The position numbers and the translations under genes were made by a program. A DNA stretch of 5,159 bases from assembly GCA_902803365.1 (NCBI GenBank), contig CADCPU010000419.1, positions 1-5,159 of the forward strand, in the 5' to 3' direction. The DNA is from Oscillospiraceae bacterium. GTDB taxonomy: Bacteria > Bacillota_A > Clostridia > Saccharofermentanales > Saccharofermentanaceae. Under the pieces are notes generated by a model. The model was given only the letters and a program-made list of their open reading frames with translations, ran no database searches and was not told the DNA's origin. Below are positions 1 to 5,159 of this stretch, in pieces. Within the stretch, counting starts at the first letter, position 1, and each line of letters opens with the position of its first letter.

Positions 1-2207
1 ATATTCTCACCACCTCTGATGATCATATCCTTGATACGGCCTGTGATCTTGTAGTATCCGTCAGGTGTTCTTCTTGCAAGGTCACCTGTGTGGAGCCAAC
101 CTTCGCTGTCGATAGCAGCTGCAGTAGCCTCAGGCATCTTGTAGTAACCCTTCATAATGTTGTATCCGCGTGCTACGAACTCGCCGTCTACATCATCAGG
201 AAGGTCTTCGTTTGTCTCAGGATCAACGATCTTACACTCAACACCGAAGATGGCCTGACCGACTGTATTAACACGCTTATCGATGGAATCAGTTGTCTTG
301 GACATCGTTGTTGCAGGAGAAGCCTCTGTCTGGCCGTATGTAATACAGATCTCAGACATATGCATCTTTTCGATAACTTCTTCCATTGTCTTGATAGGAC
401 AAGGTGAACCGGCCATGATACCTGTTCTCATATGTGAGAAGTCAGTCTTAGGGAAGTTCTCGTGACCGAGCATTGCGATGAACATCGTAGGAACACCGTG
501 GAAGCATGTGATCTTCTCTCTGTTGATACAATCAAGACCCTTACGTGGTGAGAATGCCGTGATAGGAGACATCGTTACACCGTGAGTCATGGAAGCTGTC
601 ATTGCAAGTACCATACCGAAGCAGTGGAACATAGGAACCTGGATCATCATACGGTCTGCCGTTGAAAGATCCATACAGTCACCGATTGCCTTACCGTTAT
701 TTACTACATTGTAGTGTGTGAGCATAACGCCCTTAGGGAATCCGGTAGTACCGGATGTGTACTGCATATTGCAGACATCGTCCTTTGTGATAGTTCTTCT
801 GATCTTTTCGACCTCAGAATAAGGAACTGACTTGGAAAGGTTATTAGCTTCTTCCCATGTATAAGCACCGTCGATCTTGCAACCGCAGGTAACAACGTTC
901 TTAAGGAACGGAAGCTTCTTGGATACGAGGAGACCCGGAACGGAATTCTTGAGTTCAGGACAGATCTCGTTGATGATACCTACATAGTCAGAATCCTTAA
1001 AGCCCTCGATCATAACGAGTGTATGCGTATCGGACTGCTTGAGGAGATACTCAGCCTCGTGGATCTTATAAGCAGTATTGACTGTTACGAGAACGGCACC
1101 GATCTTTGTCGTAGCCCAGAAAGTGATATACCACTGAGGTACATTTGTAGCCCAGATAGCAACGTGATCACCCTTCTTGACACCCATGGCGATGAGTGCG
1201 CGTGCGAAGTTGTCTACGTCATCTCTGAACTCAGGATATGTTCTTGTATAGTCAAGCTCAGTATATCTGAAAGCATACTGATTAGGGAATTCTTCGCACA
1301 TTCTGTCGAGGATATCAGGGAATGTGTAGTTAAGGAGTCTCTCCTTAGGCCATACATAATAACCTGTATCTCTGTTATTTCTCTGAAGCTGGTGCTTATG
1401 CTTTGTCTTGTAAGGAGCCATATAAGAAGCGTAGCTTGGAACTGCTACACCTGCATCAGCCAGCTCGTGAGACCATCTGTAGACCCACTCAAAGCATACA
1501 TAACCGATATAGTTGATCGAATGAAGAGCTTCGAACATCTCTTCAAGAGGCATATCACCATCGCCCATGAGACGATAGGAGATCTTGCCGTCCTTCATGA
1601 TACTGTCCTTAACGTGACAGTACTTGATATATTCGTCGAGATTGTTGACTGTTTCTTCAGGCTTCTCATTGAAGTATCTGTATGGGTGGTGCAGATCCCA
1701 GAGAGCAGCAACTTTACGGCTTCCGACGTCATCAAGGAGCTTTCTCAAACGCTTTGTATCAGCATAAACACCGTTTGTCTCAATGAGGAGTGTTACATTA
1801 TATTCTTCAGCGATAGGAGCGAGCTTGCGAAGTGCCTCGCAAACAACAGAATCATCAACCTCACCCTCAGGTGCAGGCTCACGATCGCCTAATACTCGGA
1901 TATAGCTGGAATTAAGTTTCTTTGCAAGGATCGCATACTGAGTTACTTCTTCGACAACCTGATCGAAGTTTTCTGCATCCTTAAGTACTGCGCCTGAAGA
2001 TAGGCACGGGATCTCGAGATTGAGGGAACTTAGTTTAGCGACAGTCTTATCGATCTCACTGTCTCTGAAAGGAAGTGCCTTATATGAAATGATGTCGTTT
2101 CCGAGACCACGAAGTTCGATTCCGTCAAAATCAAAATCCTTAGCCATCGAATAGATCTCTTGCCATGTAAAATCAGGACAAGCCAATGTAGAAAAGCAGG
2201 TTTTCAT
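1..2207 (-). CDS. TIM-barrel (sugar phosphate isomerase/epimerase-like) - AMP-forming acyl-CoA synthetase fusion, C-terminus off left edge
   Basis: Reading down from the ATG at 2207, 735 codons are open without a stop. Residues 1-262 match the xylose-isomerase-like TIM barrel family (PF01261 type): a CPDFTW start region, DGIELRGL at 28-35, then a complete set of likely metal ligands E143 (LLIETN), D171 (WDLHH), H198 (YCHVKD) and E240 (CFEW), spaced as in tagatose/psicose 3-epimerases. After a linker around 263-290 comes an ANL-superfamily ligase: P-loop YTSGTTGFPKG at 483-493, YGQTEAS at 624-630, HTGDLA at 706-711 and GRIKD at 723-727, whose K726 is the probable hinge. It resembles medium/long-chain fatty acyl-CoA ligases of the YngI/FadD type. 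The last roughly 80-100 residues, with the A10 catalytic lysine, lie outside. A GAGGTG Shine-Dalgarno at 2212-2217 supports the start. Expected chemistry: ATP-dependent activation of a carboxylate to an acyl-CoA, in the cytoplasm. The acid, the sugar substrate and the reason for the fusion are unknown. Confidence 0.9.
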   Translation of the reverse strand, partial: MKTCFSTLACPDFTWQEIYSMAKDFDFDGIELRGLGNDIISYKALPFRDSEIDKTVAKLSSLNLEIPCLSSGAVLKDAENFDQVVEEVTQYAILAKKLNSSYIRVLGDREPAPEGEVDDSVVCEALRKLAPIAEEYNVTLLIETNGVYADTKRLRKLLDDVGSRKVAALWDLHHPYRYFNEKPEETVNNLDEYIKYCHVKDSIMKDGKISYRLMGDGDMPLEEMFEALHSINYIGYVCFEWVYRWSHELADAGVAVPSYASYMAPYKTKHKHQLQRNNRDTGYYVWPKERLLNYTFPDILDRMCEEFPNQYAFRYTELDYTRTYPEFRDDVDNFARALIAMGVKKGDHVAIWATNVPQWYITFWATTKIGAVLVTVNTAYKIHEAEYLLKQSDTHTLVMIEGFKDSDYVGIINEICPELKNSVPGLLVSKKLPFLKNVVTCGCKIDGAYTWEEANNLSKSVPYSEVEKIRRTITKDDVCNMQYTSGTTGFPKGVMLTHYNVVNNGKAIGDCMDLSTADRMMIQVPMFHCFGMVLAMTASMTHGVTMSPITAFSPRKGLDCINREKITCFHGVPTMFIAMLGHENFPKTDFSHMRTGIMAGSPCPIKTMEEVIEKMHMSEICITYGQTEASPATTMSKTTDSIDKRVNTVGQAIFGVECKIVDPETNEDLPDDVDGEFVARGYNIMKGYYKMPEATAAAIDSEGWLHTGDLARRTPDGYYKITGRIKDMIIRGGEN

Positions 2208-2208
2208 A

Positions 2209-2217
2209 CTCCACCTC
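2209..2217 (-). promoter_or_regulatory. Ribosome binding site of the fusion gene
   Basis: On the minus strand the sequence reads GAGGTGGAG followed by T and the ATG at 2207. The GAGGTG core ends four bases before the start codon. This decides the start of the fusion gene and places the TIM barrel, not the synthetase, at the N-terminus. Confidence 0.75.
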
Positions 2218-2240
2218 GATATAATTGTTTTAGCCTAATT

Positions 2241-2269
2241 ATTTTCCATTTGAAAGCATTTATAGTCAA
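2241..2269 (-). promoter_or_regulatory. Possible promoter of the fusion gene
   Basis: On the minus strand TTGACT (2264-2269) is followed after 17 bases by GAAAAT (2241-2246). That is a good -35 and a mediocre -10 for a housekeeping sigma factor. A TATAAA just after the -35 could instead be a -10, but it has no convincing partner. Read-through from the upstream HTH gene is also possible, since I see no clear terminator between them. Confidence 0.3.
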
Positions 2270-2327
2270 TCAAAAAAGCAAAACAAAAGTGTTCGAAAAG
2301 AGTCAAAAACCTGCTTTTACACCATAT

Positions 2328-2828
2328 TTATACGTCTTTCAGCGATTCATCGTTATTTACGCGTTCGTATAGATCGGCAAAAGCTGCTCTTTTCAGACGA
2401 AAAAACGACGATTTGCTCATATAGAGAGATTCCATTGCCATCTCGATATTCATCTTCTTATAGTAAAGAAGATACATTACATTGCTTTTTTGTCCCTCCA
2501 GCTCTAATATATGCAGAAATATCCTTACGGCGATCTGGTTGTTCTTTACCACTTCATCGATCTCGTGCTGCTGAGACTTGAGATATTTGTCGAATCCTTC
2601 CAGATACTTCTCGAAAAGCTCGATATCGCAACGATCCTGATTGATCTTATTGGTGATCTTATTGACCTTGATCGGCAGGAAATCGGATTCATACATTTCC
2701 CTGATGACCTCTTCCCTGTCCTTTGAAGTCAGATTGTACATAAACAGCTTGACCAGCAGATCCCGGTTGGAGCACCTGAGATCGTAGAATAAGTTGTTCA
2801 GTCTGTGTGCGAGATTTTCTTTTAACAT
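2328..2828 (-). CDS. Small regulator-like protein with sigma-region-4-type HTH, function unknown
   Basis: The protein is 166 residues with the start at MLKENLAHRL, supported by GGGAGGG at 2835-2841 six bases upstream. A longer in-frame start at 2978 would run through the lexA promoter and into the lexA start, and would add an unlikely Phe-rich N-terminus, so I reject it. Residues 1-110 are mostly helical and charged, with a Lys/Asp/Glu-rich stretch at 55-95. Residues about 114-157 (EGQKSNVMYL, then IEMAMESLYMSKSSFFRLKR) look like a sigma-70 region 4 or ArpU-like helix-turn-helix, which would bind DNA. No sigma region 2 is visible, so it is not a full sigma factor. It is divergent from lexA across a LexA box, so SOS control is possible. 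Codon choice (many CTG and AGG) differs from the downstream fusion gene. I do not recognise a named family. Confidence 0.75.
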   Translation of the reverse strand: MLKENLAHRLNNLFYDLRCSNRDLLVKLFMYNLTSKDREEVIREMYESDFLPIKVNKITNKINQDRCDIELFEKYLEGFDKYLKSQQHEIDEVVKNNQIAVRIFLHILELEGQKSNVMYLLYYKKMNIEMAMESLYMSKSSFFRLKRAAFADLYERVNNDESLKDV

Positions 2829-2867
2829 GTCTTTCCCTCCCTTGATTCCTATATTTTCAGACCTTGT

Positions 2868-2896
2868 CCCATAAAAAAAGAACAAGTGTTTGACAA
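2868..2896 (-). promoter_or_regulatory. Tentative promoter of the HTH gene
   Basis: Minus strand TTGTCA (2891-2896), a 17-base gap, then TATGGG (2868-2873). The -35 is good and the -10 is weak. If real, the LexA box falls inside the spacer and LexA would block this promoter as well as that of lexA. Confidence 0.25.
2879..2892. promoter_or_regulatory. LexA (SOS) box
   Basis: AGAACAAGTGTTTG matches the Gram-positive LexA consensus CGAACRNRYGTTYC at every position except the two outermost bases. It overlaps the -35 element of lexA, the usual position for autorepression, and lies between lexA and the divergent HTH gene. Confidence 0.75.
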
Positions 2897-2918
2897 AAGA
2901 TAATAAATGAAATAGAAT
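2890..2918 (+). promoter_or_regulatory. lexA promoter
   Basis: TTGACA at 2890-2895 is a perfect -35, followed after exactly 17 bases by TAGAAT at 2913-2918, one mismatch from TATAAT. The -35 overlaps the right end of the LexA box, so LexA binding should exclude RNA polymerase. The lexA ribosome binding site GGAGG follows at 2940-2944. Confidence 0.8.
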
Positions 2919-2950
2919 GAATAAAACGAATATATGTTTGGAGGTAGTAT

Positions 2951-3634
2951 ATGGCTGAATCAAACAACAATTCCGCAAAAAGCAACAAGTCCATCGAACG
3001 TGTTTACAACTATGTCAGGAATTATATCCACGACAATGCGATGTCACCTTCCGTCAGAGATATATGTATAGGTTCAGGTCTTAAGTCAACCTCTTCCGTT
3101 CATTCCTATCTCAAGAAGTTGGATGCAATGGGTAAGATCGAATATCGCCCGGGTATGCGTAGAGCGATCATTATCAAAGATATGAGTCAGTCTTATTCCG
3201 ATATTGAGTCTGAGACCGATAATACGGATAAGAATTCCGGTAGTGCCGATGTTGTTCGTTTGAACTGTCTCGGTAAGATCACTGCCGGTATCCCGATATA
3301 TGCACATGAGGATTATTCCGAGTCCTTCTATGTAGACAGATCGATAATCGGCAATGATGAATGTTTCCTTCTTAAGGTCAGCGGCAACAGTATGATCGGT
3401 GCTCATATCTGTGACGGAGACTATCTGATCGTTAAGCGTCAGAATTCATGTGACGAAGGTGATATTATTGCCGCACTCATCGGTGATGAAGCTACCGTTA
3501 AGAGATTTGGCAATCAGAATGGTGTACCTTACCTTTTCCCTGAAAATGATTTCTATTCCCCTATCCCATTCAATTCAGAAGATTGCAAGATCCTCGGTAA
3601 AGTCGTAGGACTTCACCGTTATAACATCAATTGA
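2951..3634 (+). CDS. lexA: LexA, SOS response repressor and self-cleaving serine peptidase
   Basis: The protein has 227 residues, slightly longer than the usual 200-210. The extra length lies in a Ser/Asn-rich N-terminus (1-13) and an acidic linker (about 78-100). Residues 14-75 form the winged helix-turn-helix (SPSVRDICIGSGLKSTSSVH). The C-terminal S24 peptidase domain carries the scissile Ala112-Gly113 (GKITAGIPI), nucleophile Ser147 (SGNSM) and Lys184 (EATVKRF). In known LexA proteins, contact with RecA-ssDNA filaments triggers self-cleavage at Ala-Gly and releases DNA-repair genes from repression. A GGAGG at 2940-2944, six bases before the ATG, supports the start. It appears autoregulated through the overlapping LexA box. 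A phage-type S24 repressor is the alternative, but the SOS box and the mutL-miaA neighbourhood favour LexA. Confidence 0.93.
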   Translation: MAESNNNSAKSNKSIERVYNYVRNYIHDNAMSPSVRDICIGSGLKSTSSVHSYLKKLDAMGKIEYRPGMRRAIIIKDMSQSYSDIESETDNTDKNSGSADVVRLNCLGKITAGIPIYAHEDYSESFYVDRSIIGNDECFLLKVSGNSMIGAHICDGDYLIVKRQNSCDEGDIIAALIGDEATVKRFGNQNGVPYLFPENDFYSPIPFNSEDCKILGKVVGLHRYNIN

Positions 3635-3657
3635 TCTTTTAAATCATAAAAAATTAT

Positions 3658-3729
3658 CCCTCTTTCCTTGTTTTCCTTAAGTATACCAAGTCTGTATAAT
3701 TTTTCTAGAGGAAAATCAATGAGAGAGGG
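3658..3729. terminator. Nested dyad between convergent lexA and miaA, probable bidirectional terminator
   Basis: Three nested inverted repeats share one axis: CCCTCT/AGAGGG (3658-3663 with 3724-3729), TTTTCC/GGAAAA (3671-3676 with 3710-3715) and TATAC/GTATA (3682-3686 with 3694-3698, 7-base loop). On the plus strand the structure is followed by CTTTATTTTG, and on the minus strand by ATAATTTTTT, so it could end transcripts from both sides. The internal bulges are large, so it is not a classic compact hairpin. Confidence 0.45.
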
Positions 3730-3757
3730 CTTTATTTTGCTTAGAATATCAGGGGTT

Positions 3758-4702
3758 TCAGGATATTTCTGATATGACCGCCTGAGCAGCTGCTTCAGGA
3801 TCGGAAGGATCAAGATATTTGATACCGTCCATATATCTGAACCATGTAAGCTGACGCTTGGCATAGTGCCTGGAGCGAAGCTTGATCTCATATACGGCCT
3901 TATCGATGGAACACTCACCTGCAAAGTAATCAAAAAGCTCTTTATATCCGATAGCCTGTCTGGCAGTTGAATTCATGATCTTTCCGGATTCATAGAGACC
4001 TTTGACCTCTTCTTCAAGGCCCTCTTCCATCATAACGTCCACACGCTGATTTATACGATCATACAAAACAGCACGGTCGATGTCATAACAGAAGACCTTG
4101 AACGGAAAAGACGGTCCTGTAGTTTTGGAGTTTTGGTTCCACCATGTGAATGTCTTACCGGTACCAAGATATACGGCATAAGCCCTTAAGACACGCCTTG
4201 TGTTGTTCTTATGGATCTTTGAAGCAGCCTCAGGATCGATCTTTACGAGTTCATCATAGATCGCATCAATGCCGTTTTCTTCAAACTCCTTATTGAGCTT
4301 ATCGGTTATGCTCTTGTCTACAGGTTCATCTACATACTTTATGCCTTCGCACAAAGCAGAAATATACTGGCCTGTGCCGCCACACAAGACAGGCATCCTT
4401 TTGGAGCTGAGGATATCTCTGATCTCTTCTTCTGCACGTATCTTAAAGTCGTTAACTGAGAACGTGACATCAGGTTCGACGATATCGATCATCCTGTGTG
4501 GTACCAATGCCTGTTCTTCAGCCGTAACCTTTGCAGTACCGATATCGAGACCCTTATAGATCTGCATGGAATCACAGGAGATGATCTCTCCGCCGAGTTT
4601 TTGCGCAACACGGATAGCAAGCGAACTCTTGCCGCTTGCAGTCGGTCCCGCGATAACGGGTATATATTTAAAGTTGATTCCGAATTCACTAAGGTCTGTC
4701 AT
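3758..4702 (-). CDS. miaA: tRNA dimethylallyltransferase MiaA
   Basis: This 314-residue protein is full length for the family. It transfers a dimethylallyl group from DMAPP to N6 of adenosine 37 in tRNAs that read codons starting with U; the product is usually further methylthiolated by MiaB. Visible motifs are the P-loop GPTASGKS at 19-26, DSMQIY at 44-49 with the catalytic Asp44, IGTAK at 54-58, GGTGQY at 108-113, NNTRRVLRA at 166-174, QAIGYKE at 249-255 and RQLTWFR at 283-289. The start overlaps the mutL stop by four bases (ATGA) and has AGAGG five bases upstream, inside the mutL end, so the two are co-transcribed and probably translationally coupled. In many Firmicutes hfq follows miaA; here it does not, and the next gene, lexA, converges. 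Confidence 0.96.
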   Translation of the reverse strand: MTDLSEFGINFKYIPVIAGPTASGKSSLAIRVAQKLGGEIISCDSMQIYKGLDIGTAKVTAEEQALVPHRMIDIVEPDVTFSVNDFKIRAEEEIRDILSSKRMPVLCGGTGQYISALCEGIKYVDEPVDKSITDKLNKEFEENGIDAIYDELVKIDPEAASKIHKNNTRRVLRAYAVYLGTGKTFTWWNQNSKTTGPSFPFKVFCYDIDRAVLYDRINQRVDVMMEEGLEEEVKGLYESGKIMNSTARQAIGYKELFDYFAGECSIDKAVYEIKLRSRHYAKRQLTWFRYMDGIKYLDPSDPEAAAQAVISEIS

Positions 4703-5159
4703 ACGATCCTCTTAAACATCTTCTCCAGATCATCATTTGTAAGTTTTACGAAGGTTGGCCTTCCATGCGGACAATGGTACGGATCCTCAAGATAAGACAG
4801 CGATTCAAGGAGCGCACGCACTTCTTCTGTTGTAATGAGATCATGTCCTTTTATAGCTGCTTTACATGCAGCAGTAGCAATGGAGAGATACCATTTGTCA
4901 TTGCCTGTAGGCAATTCTTTCTTAAGCTCGGAAAGAAGGTCCGTAAAGATCTTCGATGGTTTTGCATTAACTGAACCCATAACAGGAATGCTCCTGATCG
5001 CTACTTCCCTGTCACCCATTGCTTCAACGTCAAATCCGTATTTTGCCAACTCATCCTTGTTATCCATTACAAATACATAATCTGATGAGGACAGCGTTAC
5101 AATATCAGGCACAAGGAGCTGCTGGATATAGTTCTCGTTACTGCCGCTCTTTGCCTTGG
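4699..5159 (-). CDS. mutL: DNA mismatch repair protein MutL, C-terminal part (5' end off right edge)
   Basis: The last 152 complete codons are present, ending in FKRIV and TGA. They cover the C-terminal dimerisation and endonuclease domain. QQLLVP lies 11-16 residues into the fragment and in the family follows closely after DQHAAHER, so that metal-binding motif should lie just past the right edge. Present are AACKAAIKG (an ACR/AIK-type motif) and CPHGRP near the C-terminus, both typical of MutL proteins with nicking activity in bacteria that lack MutH. In mismatch repair MutL is recruited by MutS and nicks the new strand, stimulated by the beta clamp. It is the upstream gene of an overlapping mutL-miaA pair. 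A GTG at 5112 is only an internal valine, because the frame stays open and conserved upstream of it. Confidence 0.95.
   Translation of the reverse strand, partial: KAKSGSNENYIQQLLVPDIVTLSSSDYVFVMDNKDELAKYGFDVEAMGDREVAIRSIPVMGSVNAKPSKIFTDLLSELKKELPTGNDKWYLSIATAACKAAIKGHDLITTEEVRALLESLSYLEDPYHCPHGRPTFVKLTNDDLEKMFKRIV
4708..4712 (-). promoter_or_regulatory. miaA ribosome binding site inside the mutL end
   Basis: The minus strand reads AGAGG, five bases, then the miaA ATG at 4702. The site lies within the last codons of mutL, consistent with coupled translation through the ATGA overlap. Confidence 0.6.

Larger units (their letters stand above)
2192..2318. repeat. 13-bp inverted repeat spanning the leader and first codons of the fusion gene
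   Basis: AAAAGCAGGTTTT at 2192-2204 and its exact reverse complement AAAACCTGCTTTT at 2306-2318 lie about 100 bases apart. In the minus-strand transcript the upstream arm is in the leader and the downstream arm begins right after the ATG, covering codons 2-6 of the fusion gene. Pairing would sit on the initiation region. It would only form if transcription starts upstream of 2318, for example by read-through from the HTH gene. The outer A and T runs lower its statistical weight. Confidence 0.55.

Noticed and set aside
1023..1892. A 289-codon open frame on the plus strand
   Set aside because: It lies wholly antisense to the fusion gene, whose minus-strand frame carries clear family motifs. 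Its own translation is Cys/Ile/Val-rich with no recognisable domain and no good ribosome binding site.
2282..2295. Second LexA box (AACA..TGTTCG) upstream of the fusion gene
   Set aside because: Only the right half fits. The AACA/TGTT arms are 4 bases apart instead of the required 2, and the GAAC half-site is absent.
2160..2372. A 70-codon plus-strand open frame over the fusion-gene leader
   Set aside because: It covers the start of one gene, an A/T-rich leader and the end of another, all on the opposite strand, with no ribosome binding site and a low-complexity product.
2829..2978. Longer N-terminus for the HTH gene starting at 2978
   Set aside because: It would overlap the lexA start and translate the promoter and LexA box region into a Phe/Leu-rich stretch; the start at 2828 has a strong Shine-Dalgarno.
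4269..4795. Plus-strand open frames across miaA and mutL
   Set aside because: They are shadows of well-supported minus-strand genes and show no family motifs.

Overview
The window looks like a chromosomal segment of a Gram-positive anaerobe of the Clostridia, probably an uncultured or gut/rumen-type Oscillospiraceae or Lachnospiraceae relative. The reasons are strong GGAGG-type ribosome binding sites, moderate-to-low GC with A/T-rich intergenic regions, a mutL-miaA pair of the endonuclease MutL type, and a lexA controlled by a Gram-positive (Bacillus-type) SOS box. The genus is not resolvable from what I can see.

Layout, left to right. (1) Positions 1-2207, minus strand: one open frame of 735 complete codons running off the left edge. 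It encodes an N-terminal xylose-isomerase-like TIM barrel (sugar phosphate isomerase/epimerase family) joined in frame to an AMP-forming acyl-CoA synthetase (ANL superfamily). This is the most unusual item in the window. (2) Positions 2208-2327: A/T-rich leader of that gene, with a 13-bp inverted repeat that pairs with its first codons. (3) Positions 2328-2828, minus strand: a small protein with a sigma-region-4-like C-terminal helix-turn-helix, function unknown. (4) Positions 2829-2950: divergent promoter region with a LexA box. (5) Positions 2951-3634, plus strand: lexA. (6) Positions 3635-3757: convergent gap with a nested dyad, probably a terminator. (7) Positions 3758-4702, minus strand: miaA, overlapping by ATGA with (8) 4699-5159, minus strand: the C-terminal part of mutL, cut by the right edge.

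The right half is a DNA-integrity and translation-fidelity neighbourhood: mismatch repair (mutL), tRNA A37 prenylation (miaA) and the SOS repressor (lexA). The small HTH gene shares the LexA-box region with lexA and may be under the same control. The left half is metabolic: the fusion suggests a sugar or polyol epimerase/isomerase-type domain tethered to a carboxylate-activating enzyme. Its codon choice (lysines of the synthetase part all AAG, isoleucines nearly all ATC) suggests strong expression. No RNA genes, mobile elements, CRISPR arrays or intergenic gaps over 300 bases were seen.
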